This document shows positions 1-5,834 of a DNA stretch of 22,205 nt, piece by piece; the stretch's first letter is position 1, and every line of letters starts with the position of its first letter. The translations under genes were made by a program, and so were the position numbers. The notes beneath the pieces were generated by a model, which did not search any database, was not told where the DNA came from, and saw only the letters and a program-made list of their open reading frames with translations. Origin of the DNA: Solobacterium sp. (GTDB taxonomy: Bacteria > Bacillota_I > Bacilli_A > Erysipelotrichales > Erysipelotrichaceae); the NCBI GenBank assembly GCA_016291725.1, contig JAEEYJ010000021.1, positions 1 through 22,205 on the forward strand, read 5' to 3'.

Positions 1-977
1 GTCCGTTCTGCGACTGCGTTCTGCTCCGGTGTCTGAGGAAACAGGACAAGCGGTACACCGTAGTACAATGATTCAGAAACAGAATTCATGCCGCAGTGCG
101 TGATGAATACATCCGCGATTGACAGCACTGCCATCTGGTCAACTGATTTGTACACCTGTATGTTTTCCGGGAGTTCCGTAAAATGATCGGTGTTCGCTCC
201 CATGGAGATGATCACCTGCCAGTCTGTCGCAGCCAGGGCATTGATGCAGTTCTGGTAGAACTGTTTGTTCTGGTTCACGGTTCCCATTGAAACATAAACA
301 GTCCTGTCCGCAGTCTTTTCAAAGGGCTCGGTGATCGGCCGCATGGATGGACCGATGAAGCGGTATCTATCAGAGAACGTTTCGGCACAGGGCTGGAAAT
401 ATCTGGATGTATACACGATTGTATTCGTATCATTGTCGTTCTGCACGATGTCGAGCAGACTTTTCACCGGATAGCCTTTTTCACGCAGACGCTTCAGCTG
501 CTTGTTGATGCGCGGCATCGCCAGAAGCATCCTGCCTATATCCCAGACGCTTTCCTGCATATACTTGGCGGAATAGCGGTTGAAGGCAAAGGTGGTAGTG
601 GATGAAACATACGGTAGATTGTGCTTCATGGCCGCGAGCTTGCCCCAGAACGCTACAGAGTCGGATACGACAATATCCGGCTTGATTTCTTCGATAGCCC
701 GTGATGTCATTTCATCAAGAGCCAGCGTTGAAGAAACAAGCAGCTCGGTCGCAAAGACCTTGTCCTTGCCGACACGGTCCGCGTTGTCTTTGTCTTCCAT
801 TTCAAAGTCGTATCCATCGCAGCCTATGAAATACGCTCCGGCAGATTCTATCTTCTCTCTGAAGTCTTCGAATGAAAAATACCAGATCTGATGTCCGGCC
901 TCCGTAAGTGCCTTGACCAGCCCGAGCGTCGGATTCGTGTGTCCGTGCGCGGGAACGCAGAACCAGGCGATTCTCAT
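1..977 (-). CDS. MGT-type (GT1 family) glycosyltransferase, 3' end cut by window edge
   Basis: Reading the minus strand from ATG at 977, the frame stays open for 325 codons to the window edge. The product is probably a UDP-sugar-dependent glycosyltransferase of the macrolide-glycosyltransferase/YjiC type, a cytosolic GT-B enzyme acting on a small lipophilic acceptor. The N-terminus MRIAWFCVPAHGHTNPTLGL is typical of the acceptor domain (HGHTNP, residues 11-16). The C-terminal nucleotide-sugar domain shows VYVSMGT (about 227-233) and the donor-binding signature THCGMNSVSESLYYGVP (about 293-309) followed by PQTPEQ. Family members are around 390-400 residues, so roughly 65-75 are missing. The start is fixed by an ATGA overlap with the upstream AbrB-type gene, which implies translational coupling. 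The acceptor cannot be told from sequence; antibiotic, glycolipid or plant-compound glycosylation are all possible. Confidence 0.87.
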   Translation of the reverse strand, partial: MRIAWFCVPAHGHTNPTLGLVKALTEAGHQIWYFSFEDFREKIESAGAYFIGCDGYDFEMEDKDNADRVGKDKVFATELLVSSTLALDEMTSRAIEEIKPDIVVSDSVAFWGKLAAMKHNLPYVSSTTTFAFNRYSAKYMQESVWDIGRMLLAMPRINKQLKRLREKGYPVKSLLDIVQNDNDTNTIVYTSRYFQPCAETFSDRYRFIGPSMRPITEPFEKTADRTVYVSMGTVNQNKQFYQNCINALAATDWQVIISMGANTDHFTELPENIQVYKSVDQMAVLSIADVFITHCGMNSVSESLYYGVPLVLFPQTPEQNAVAER

Positions 978-1195
978 TGCTCCTCACCGCCGCTTTCTTC
1001 TGTAAAGACGGTGGAGAACAGTTTTGAAAAAGCCCCGCCGTTCGGGATTGCGATTCCCCGCTCTTCATCGCCCAAAATCAGCAGGGTATCTCCGGGCTTG
1101 ATATTGAAAAGGTCTCTGGCCTGTTTCGGAATCACAATCTGTCCCTTTTCTCCGACTGTAGCTGTCCAGGCATATTTGCCTTTGGGTGTTGCCAT
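974..1195 (-). CDS. AbrB/SpoVT/MazE-type DNA-binding regulator
   Basis: A 73-residue protein with one swapped-hairpin AbrB-like domain. TATVGEKGQIVIPKQARDLF (about residues 11-30) followed by IKPGDTLLILGDE is the characteristic looped-hinge core. I chose ATG 1195 because a good Shine-Dalgarno (GGGAGGTG) lies about 5 nt upstream; the open frame extends further upstream, but that stretch contains the promoter. The stop overlaps the glycosyltransferase start by 4 nt (ATGA). Such single-domain proteins act as dimeric transcription regulators or as antitoxins. No toxin-like partner is adjacent, so a regulator controlling this two-gene operon, including itself, is the simplest reading. An inverted repeat on its own -10 box supports autoregulation. 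Confidence 0.85.
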   Translation of the reverse strand: MATPKGKYAWTATVGEKGQIVIPKQARDLFNIKPGDTLLILGDEERGIAIPNGGAFSKLFSTVFTEESGGEEQ

Positions 1196-1220
1196 GCCGT
1201 CACCTCCCTGAGTATGATTT

Positions 1221-1236
1221 GTATAACAAATTATAC
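1221..1236. promoter_or_regulatory. inverted repeat over the -10 box, candidate operator
   Basis: GTATAA-CAAA-TTATAC is a perfect 6-4-6 inverted repeat that contains the entire -10 hexamer of the abrB-type promoter. A protein bound here would block RNA polymerase. The natural candidate is the AbrB-type protein encoded just downstream; that assignment is inference. Confidence 0.5.
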
Positions 1237-1258
1237 TTATGAATGCTCGGGCGGTCAA
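1230..1258 (-). promoter_or_regulatory. sigma-A promoter of the abrB-type/glycosyltransferase operon
   Basis: On the minus strand TTGACC (1258-1253) is followed after exactly 17 nt by a perfect TATAAT (1235-1230). The predicted start lies about 25-30 nt upstream of the ATG at 1195. Confidence 0.8.
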
Positions 1259-1298
1259 TTTCTTGCTCTATCCGCTTCACCGGTACATTCTTTCTCAT

Positions 1299-1322
1299 AA
1301 AAAACACCTTCATGATGGAAGG
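1299..1322 (-). terminator. probable intrinsic terminator after the ATPase gene
   Basis: On the minus strand, 12 nt after the ATPase stop codon, CCTTC-CATCAT-GAAGG forms a 5-bp stem followed by TG and six T residues. The stem is short, so strength is uncertain, but it sits exactly between two operons. Confidence 0.5.
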
Positions 1323-1333
1323 CGCAGGTCGGG

Positions 1334-2062
1334 CTATCGTGCTTCTTCCTCCTCGAGCAGTCTGACAAGGAACTGTTCCCGGTGGTTGACGAACATCTTC
1401 ATGATCTGCAGACTGCCGGTTTCCTCATAGCTGCATTCACGCATTCCGTCATCGAAGTTCAGGATCTGTGCATCCGGTATGCCCAGCAGGATGGGGGAAT
1501 GCGTAGCGATGATGAACTGGGCACCTTTCCCGGCAGCTCTGTGGATCTCCAGCAGCAATGTCAGCTGCATCTGCGGGGAAAGGGCAGCTTCCGGCTCATC
1601 GAAGAAATACATGCTGTCTGCGTGCATATTGTTCTGCAGGACGGAGAGAAAGCTTTCACCGTGGGACTGCTGATGGTAATGCTGGGGATTGCCGCCGGGT
1701 CCCCGGCTGTATTCGTCTTCCTTGGTTGCGACATTGTAGAAGCTTTCGGCTCTGAGATAATAGCCCCATTGTGCTCTGCGGGAAGAACGCATCAGAGAGA
1801 GATGCTCGTGCAGGTCCGAATGGGAGTCATAGGTGGAGAAGCTGTAGTTGCGGGTGCCGCCTTCGGGGTTGAACCCGTAGGCGACCGCAATGGCTTCCAG
1901 CAGAGTGGACTTGCCGCTTCCGTTCTCGCCGGCGAACAGGGTGACAGGCGCATGAAAGAGCAGGGAATCCGTTCCTGCAAGAGCAGGGATGCTTCGCAGC
2001 CAGCTTTCCTGCGGAATGTCTTCCCAGTGGATCTGCAGTCCTTTCAGCAGAAGTTCATTCAT
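1334..2062 (-). CDS. small AAA/ABC-type ATPase (AAA_21/AAA_23-like, COG3910 type)
   Basis: A 242-residue soluble ATPase of the SMC/ABC-like class. Walker A is GENGSGKS (residues 45-52). A signature-like SHGES (133-137) precedes Walker B plus catalytic glutamate, MYFFDEPEAALS (151-162). The switch histidine lies in IIATHSP (184-190). It has no transmembrane segment and no fused effector domain. ATG 2062 overlaps the end of tmcAL by 8 nt and is preceded by CGGGAGA, so the two are probably translated together. Proteins of this size are widespread in Firmicutes as stand-alone ATPases of unknown function. I see no OLD-family TOPRIM nuclease domain and no neighbouring nuclease, so I do not call it a defence gene. 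Confidence 0.8.
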   Translation of the reverse strand: MNELLLKGLQIHWEDIPQESWLRSIPALAGTDSLLFHAPVTLFAGENGSGKSTLLEAIAVAYGFNPEGGTRNYSFSTYDSHSDLHEHLSLMRSSRRAQWGYYLRAESFYNVATKEDEYSRGPGGNPQHYHQQSHGESFLSVLQNNMHADSMYFFDEPEAALSPQMQLTLLLEIHRAAGKGAQFIIATHSPILLGIPDAQILNFDDGMRECSYEETGSLQIMKMFVNHREQFLVRLLEEEEAR

Positions 2063-3182
2063 GGTTGTCTCCCGGGATGATATGGATACCCTCGATCTCT
2101 GCCTGCAGGATGCGTCTGCGCTCTGCAGGGGAGAGAACGGAGGTGTACAGCAGTGTACTGCGGTATTCCAGGCTTCTCAGCGCTTCCGGCAGCGCAGCGA
2201 AGCGGGAAGCCACAGGAACCTCTCTCTTACGGAGCTCCCTGAGCCACTTCCTGCCGGTATCGTTGCAGGCAAGCGGACGCAGTATACAGCTCTCTCTGAG
2301 ACCGGCTGCTTCCTGCTTGGTGGTCTGCGTCATGATATGCATACAGGTGCGGCGGATGCGGGAAGCGGTATAGCGCCAGTTCACTGCCTGTTTCAGGAAA
2401 CTGTGCCAGTCATCGCATTCCGCGGCACATTTCTTCAGATGGTTCTCGATTCCTTCCGTTACCATCAGGTACCGTGAAAGGTCCTCCGCTGGACTCAGCA
2501 GCAGGATATTCCTCAGATACGGATACAGGTCTTCCGGCCATACGTGTTCATGTTCCCTGAGCGCTTTCCCCAGCACCGTGGTATCACCGGGATCCGTGCC
2601 GTTCCTGAGGGCATTGCGGATGGCGATGCCGCTCGGTACCGCTGTCATCTCCTCGCTGCTGTGCGCGCCTGTACGGGGAATCAGGACAGGTGTGATGCCG
2701 GTGCCGGCAATCTCCTTGAGATAGCAGACCGCCAGGATATCGTTCGGTTCCATGGTGGTGGTCAGCAGACTGTAGGCTTTGGGATAGCTCAGCCCTTTGT
2801 TCAGGGATTCCCGCAGGTGATCCGGGTTGATCGGTGTGCCGGCGATTTCCTGAAGATTCTCCAGATTCCCGCATTCACTGCCGAAGGACAAGTGCGTGAT
2901 TCCGGCCTGCTTGAGGATGTTCAGGGCACCATGGCTGAACGGACCGGCGCTCTGCACAGCGTGGATGTAGGGCAGTTCCAGCACCAGGTCGATTCCGTTC
3001 TCAACAGCAGCTTCCGCGCGGGTCCATTTGTCCAGTACCGCAGGTTCTCCCCGCTGTACCGTGTTTCCGGACATGACAGCGATCAGAACATCCGGCGTAC
3101 AGATCCGGCGTGTCTCTGCGATATGGTATTCATGTCCTCTGTGAAACGGATTGTACTCCGCCGTTATTCCGCATACGATCAT
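2055..3182 (-). CDS. tmcAL: tRNA(Met) cytidine acetate ligase TmcAL (formerly YlbM/DUF795)
   Basis: A 375-residue member of the TmcAL nucleotidyltransferase family. In B. subtilis this enzyme uses acetate and ATP to form N4-acetylcytidine at the wobble base of elongator tRNA-Met. The N-terminal GITAEYNPFHRGHEYH carries the HxGH nucleotide-binding motif (H14-H17). SGNTVQRGEPA, DKWTRAEAA and LVLELPY follow, all characteristic of the family, then FGSECGN around residue 100. ATG 3182 has GAGGTG 5 nt upstream. A TACAAT at 3209-3204 could be its -10, but I find no good -35. The gene diverges from yceD-rpmF. TmcAL, YceD and L32 are also neighbours in B. subtilis (ylbM-ylbN-rpmF), which supports the assignment. 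Confidence 0.93.
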   Translation of the reverse strand: MIVCGITAEYNPFHRGHEYHIAETRRICTPDVLIAVMSGNTVQRGEPAVLDKWTRAEAAVENGIDLVLELPYIHAVQSAGPFSHGALNILKQAGITHLSFGSECGNLENLQEIAGTPINPDHLRESLNKGLSYPKAYSLLTTTMEPNDILAVCYLKEIAGTGITPVLIPRTGAHSSEEMTAVPSGIAIRNALRNGTDPGDTTVLGKALREHEHVWPEDLYPYLRNILLLSPAEDLSRYLMVTEGIENHLKKCAAECDDWHSFLKQAVNWRYTASRIRRTCMHIMTQTTKQEAAGLRESCILRPLACNDTGRKWLRELRKREVPVASRFAALPEALRSLEYRSTLLYTSVLSPAERRRILQAEIEGIHIIPGDNHE

Positions 3183-3246
3183 GGCTGCACCTCACACAGC
3201 CCTATTGTATTACGTAACGTGCAATGCGGTATACATGTTGTTTTGA

Positions 3247-3274
3247 TTGACTTTGGTTATGTGTTTGTTATAAT
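3247..3274 (+). promoter_or_regulatory. promoter of yceD-rpmF
   Basis: TTGACT (3247-3252), a 16-nt spacer and TATAAT (3269-3274), with a TGT just before the -10 giving an extended -10 (TGnTATAAT). It lies about 33 nt upstream of the yceD start. Confidence 0.75.
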
Positions 3275-3306
3275 AACTCCGTTACGACCAAGGAGAAGTT
3301 TTTGCT

Positions 3307-3813
3307 GTGAAGTGGACGCGTTCGGAACTGACTGCGGATGACGCACTGAATGTCACGTTTGATGAAGCACCGGAAATCAGTGATGAAGCTTTCCGGAACA
3401 ATTCCCGGATCAATTCGGTCAAGGACGTACGTGTCCAGGGAAGAGGTTTCCTCGATGAGGAGAACGATTGTTTCCGGGTCTTCATGACGGTGAGCGGCAC
3501 CATGCTGGTGCCGGATGCGGTCAGCGGAGAAGAGATCGAGTATCCGTTCGAAACGGAAAGCGAGGAAGTCTACGCGTTCGGACCGTCGGATGAAGACGGT
3601 GTCCGGGCAGCACAGGGCGATGTGGTCGATTTGCTAGAGGCAGTCGTCGATGATATTATTCTCGAAGTGCCGATGCAGTACAGTGTCATTGACCCGGAGG
3701 ATTATCCGAGCGGGGACGGCTGGCGCGTCATCACGGAAGAAGAGTATCAAAGAAGTCAGGAGGAACGCATGGATCCCCGCCTGGCAAAGCTGAAGGAATA
3801 CAAGGAAGAATAG
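3307..3813 (+). CDS. yceD: YceD/DUF177 family protein
   Basis: A 168-residue acidic, soluble protein of the DUF177 (YceD/YlbN) family. The family is usually encoded directly before rpmF and has been linked to large-subunit rRNA metabolism; I treat the exact role as unsettled. Visible traits are the mixed beta N-terminal half (residues 20-75) with VSGTMLVPDAVSGEEIEYPF, an acidic patch, the conserved block GDVVDLLEAVVDDIILEVPM (about 104-123), and a charged C-terminus ending MDPRLAKLKEYKEE. The start codon is GTG at 3307 with AAGGAG 11 nt upstream; no ATG in frame fits better. rpmF follows after 14 nt, so the two are co-transcribed. There are no cysteines to suggest metal binding. Confidence 0.88.
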   Translation: MKWTRSELTADDALNVTFDEAPEISDEAFRNNSRINSVKDVRVQGRGFLDEENDCFRVFMTVSGTMLVPDAVSGEEIEYPFETESEEVYAFGPSDEDGVRAAQGDVVDLLEAVVDDIILEVPMQYSVIDPEDYPSGDGWRVITEEEYQRSQEERMDPRLAKLKEYKEE

Positions 3814-3827
3814 GGAGGTGTCAGGCA

Positions 3828-3992
3828 ATGGCAGTACAGCAGAGAAGGAATTCAAGTACAAGAAGGGACAAGAGAAGAACGCATTACAAACTCGTTGCGC
3901 CGACTTTGGTTGAGTGTCCTGTTTGTCACACGATGAAGCAGCCGCATCATGCGTGTCCGAATCCGGAGTGTCCGTCGAACACCGGAAAATAA
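3828..3992 (+). CDS. rpmF: 50S ribosomal protein L32
   Basis: A 54-residue basic protein and structural component of the large ribosomal subunit. The N-terminus MAVQQRRNSSTRRDKRR and the following HYKLVAPTLVECP are typical of L32. It is the zinc-binding form: four cysteines in C-x2-C-x9-C-x4-C spacing (CPVC...CPNPEC) make a zinc ribbon, so no zinc-free paralogue is implied here. GGGAGGTG lies about 9 nt before the ATG. It shares the promoter of yceD and is followed by a strong terminator, so yceD-rpmF forms a two-gene transcript separated from the dcw operon. Confidence 0.97.
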   Translation: MAVQQRRNSSTRRDKRRTHYKLVAPTLVECPVCHTMKQPHHACPNPECPSNTGK

Positions 3993-3997
3993 GCTGA

Positions 3998-4022
3998 TTT
4001 CAGGCATTCTGCAAACCTGAAA
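3998..4022 (+). other. stem-loop in the rpmF 3' untranslated region
   Basis: TTTCAGG and CCTGAAA form a 7-bp inverted repeat with an 11-nt loop. It is followed by A residues rather than T, so it is not itself a terminator. It may protect the rpmF transcript 3' end, or may be chance. Confidence 0.35.
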
Positions 4023-4037
4023 AAAGAGCTGGAAACA

Positions 4038-4063
4038 GTGCGGTCAAAGCCGCACTTTTTTTG
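4038..4063 (+). terminator. intrinsic terminator after rpmF
   Basis: AGTGCGG-TCAAAG-CCGCACT followed by seven T residues: a GC-rich 7-bp stem with a 6-nt loop. It separates yceD-rpmF from the mraZ operon. Confidence 0.9.
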
Positions 4064-4084
4064 TAAAAACAGGGTGGTTTTACC

Positions 4085-4112
4085 TTGTTTTTTTATGCGT
4101 AGGTGGTAGAAT
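4085..4112 (+). promoter_or_regulatory. candidate promoter of the mraZ (dcw) operon
   Basis: TTGTTT (4085-4090), 16 nt, TAGAAT (4107-4112). Both boxes are imperfect, but position is right and the MraZ repeats begin at the next base. It overlaps only the tail end of the rpmF terminator region. Confidence 0.55.
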
Positions 4113-4152
4113 AGTGCATGTAAGTAGCAATTAGTGTCAGAAAGTAGCAGAT
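4113..4152 (+). promoter_or_regulatory. MraZ operator: four direct repeats at 10-bp period
   Basis: Four consecutive decamers, AGTGCATGTA / AGTAGCAATT / AGTGTCAGAA / AGTAGCAGAT, start at 4113, 4123, 4133 and 4143. All begin with AGT, and the last three share CA at positions 6-7. Helical-turn spacing of short direct repeats directly ahead of mraZ is the known form of MraZ operators (TGGGN repeats in E. coli, AAAGTG-type boxes in Mycoplasma). The array fills the space between the -10 box and the start codon, as expected for autorepression. Confidence 0.75.
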
Positions 4153-4155
4153 AGC

Positions 4156-4587
4156 ATGTTCATCGGAGAATACAGACACGGTCTGGATGCGAAAAACAGG
4201 TTGATCATTCCCGCAAAGTTCCGCGATGAACTGGGCGACACATTTATTGTTACGGTCGGATTCGATGGCTGCCTGAACGTCTATACCATGGCTTCCTGGG
4301 AAAGGATGGCTGCCCGGGTCTCCGGACTGCCGATGACGAAGCAGGATTCCCGCCAGCTGGTACGTGTATTCATGGGAAGCGCGCGCCAGGTGGATGTGGA
4401 CGGTATGGGCAGGATCCCGCTGCATTCCTCTCTGCTGAAGAATGCCGGCATCACCAAAAAGTGCGTTCTGGTCGGCGTGCTGGACCACATTGAAATCTGG
4501 GATGAAGAGAAGTGGGACAGCTACTACAGCGAAGCCAACAGTTCGATCAATGAAAATGCAGAAAACCTGACGGAGTTCCTGAGATGA
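4156..4587 (+). CDS. mraZ: MraZ transcriptional regulator of the dcw cluster
   Basis: A 143-residue protein of normal family length. MFIGEYRHGLDAKNRLIIPAKFRDEL is the classic MraZ start and the first AbrB-like half; the second half repeats the fold at DVDGMGRIPLHSSLLKNAGI (about residues 79-98). MraZ forms a ring of subunits that binds repeated boxes at its own promoter and usually represses the division/cell-wall operon. The repeats are visible immediately upstream. The start is fixed by homology, yet no Shine-Dalgarno is evident (the 20 nt before ATG are operator repeats), so its translation may be weak. It overlaps rsmH by 4 nt (ATGA). Confidence 0.96.
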   Translation: MFIGEYRHGLDAKNRLIIPAKFRDELGDTFIVTVGFDGCLNVYTMASWERMAARVSGLPMTKQDSRQLVRVFMGSARQVDVDGMGRIPLHSSLLKNAGITKKCVLVGVLDHIEIWDEEKWDSYYSEANSSINENAENLTEFLR

Positions 4588-5519
4588 AGCATACCAGCGT
4601 TCTGCTGAAGGAAACGGTGGATGCTCTGAATGTCCGGGAAGACGGAATCTATGTGGACGGTACCTTAGGTAGAGGTGGCCACGCCAAACTGCTCCTGTCT
4701 TATCTCAAAGATGGTCATCTCTACGGTATCGACAAGGACAGGGAAGCGCTGAGGGAATCCGAAGCGAATCTCTGTGACTACAGCGGCAAGTATACGCTGA
4801 TACACGGCGACTTCCGCGATATGAAGAATCTCCTGGGGGGATACGGTGTAGAGCGCGTGGACGGCGTCATGCTGGACCTGGGCGTCAGTTCCCCGCAGTT
4901 CGATGATCCGGAACGCGGATTCTCCTACCGGTACGATGCCCGCCTGGATATGCGGATGGACCGCACACAGGAAAAGGACGCGTATCTGGTGGTGAATACG
5001 TACAGCCGGGAGGATCTGACAAGGATCCTGCGGGAATACGGCGAAGAGCGGTTCGCTCCCCGCATCGCAGAGAACATTGTCAGAGCCAGGCAGGAAGCTC
5101 CGGTAGAGACCACACTGCAGCTGGTGGAAATCATCAGATCATCCCTGCCGGCAAAAGTGCTGAACAAAAAGGGGCATCCTGCAAAACAGACCTTCCAGGC
5201 GCTGCGCATTGAAGTAAACGATGAACTCGGCGCACTGGAGGAAGGCCTCAGGGAAGCCTGCGCGCTGCTGAAGGAAGGGGGCAGATGCGCAGTCATCACC
5301 TTCCACTCACTGGAAGACCGGATGGTGAAGAATGTGTTCCGTGAACTGACGGAACCGCCGTACATCGATCCGAAGCTTCCCGTAAAGGAAAAGGATTTAC
5401 CGAAGGCAGAATACCGGCTGCCTGCAAGAAAACCGGTAACAGCCGGTGAAGGGGAACTGGAAGAAAACCACCGGGCACACAGTGCAAAGCTAAGAGTGAT
5501 TGAGAGGGCAGAGGGATGA
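4584..5519 (+). CDS. rsmH: 16S rRNA (cytosine-1402-N4) methyltransferase RsmH
   Basis: A 311-residue SAM-dependent methyltransferase, formerly MraW, that methylates N4 of C1402 in the decoding centre of 16S rRNA. MKHTSVLLKETVDAL and YVDGTLGRGGHA (SAM-binding loop, about 24-35) are diagnostic, followed by YGIDKDREAL, VDGVMLDLGVSSPQFD (about 93-108) and RGFSYRYDARLDMRMD. The insertion region holds HPAKQTFQALRIEVNDEL, and ITFHSLEDRMVKN lies near the C-terminus. The gene overlaps mraZ and ftsL by 4 nt each, giving a tightly coupled operon. GGAG sits 8 nt before the start. Confidence 0.97.
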   Translation: MKHTSVLLKETVDALNVREDGIYVDGTLGRGGHAKLLLSYLKDGHLYGIDKDREALRESEANLCDYSGKYTLIHGDFRDMKNLLGGYGVERVDGVMLDLGVSSPQFDDPERGFSYRYDARLDMRMDRTQEKDAYLVVNTYSREDLTRILREYGEERFAPRIAENIVRARQEAPVETTLQLVEIIRSSLPAKVLNKKGHPAKQTFQALRIEVNDELGALEEGLREACALLKEGGRCAVITFHSLEDRMVKNVFRELTEPPYIDPKLPVKEKDLPKAEYRLPARKPVTAGEGELEENHRAHSAKLRVIERAEG

Positions 5520-5833
5520 AGTTCACAGTAAAGAAGAGAAAGAAGTACAGACTGACACTGAGTTTTGTAGCAACGTGGTTGTTCTTTGTGTCTACTATGA
5601 TGTTCTTCGGAACCAAACTGTTCCTCCACACCATCAACAACAGCCTGAGCTCCCGGATCCAGACGATTGAAGCACAGACGACAGAGATGACGGTCCAGAA
5701 CGATGCCGTAAGGATCGAGATCCAGACACTGAGCACACGGGAACGTGTGGACGGTTTCGCCAAGGACAACGGTATGAGCATCAACCAGGACAGCATTATC
5801 ACGATCACCGCGTCCGCTGCCGACGGAGATTGA
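5516..5833 (+). CDS. ftsL: FtsL-like septum formation protein
   Basis: A 105-residue bitopic membrane protein: a basic cytoplasmic tail (MKFTVKKRKKYR), one transmembrane helix (about 13-37, LTLSFVATWLFFVSTMMFFGTKLF), then an extracytoplasmic coiled coil (about 40-85). FtsL scaffolds the divisome with DivIC/FtsB and DivIB/FtsQ. Sequence conservation in this family is low, so the assignment rests on size, topology and position between rsmH and the PBP gene. The start overlaps the rsmH stop (ATGA), with GAGGG just upstream. The next gene follows after a single base. Confidence 0.85.
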   Translation: MKFTVKKRKKYRLTLSFVATWLFFVSTMMFFGTKLFLHTINNSLSSRIQTIEAQTTEMTVQNDAVRIEIQTLSTRERVDGFAKDNGMSINQDSIITITASAADGD

Positions 5834-5834
5834 T

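Noticed and set aside
974..1195. AbrB-type protein as the antitoxin of a toxin-antitoxin pair.
   Set aside because: No PIN, MazF or other toxin-like reading frame is adjacent on either side; the coupled gene is a glycosyltransferase.
1196..1258. N-terminal extension of the AbrB-type protein from ATG 1258.
   Set aside because: The extension would be encoded by the promoter itself; the internal ATG at 1195 has a good ribosome-binding site and matches the family start.
1334..2062. ATPase as an anti-phage (OLD/Gabija-like) gene.
   Set aside because: It is too short, with no TOPRIM domain and no helicase or nuclease partner; its neighbour is a housekeeping tRNA enzyme.
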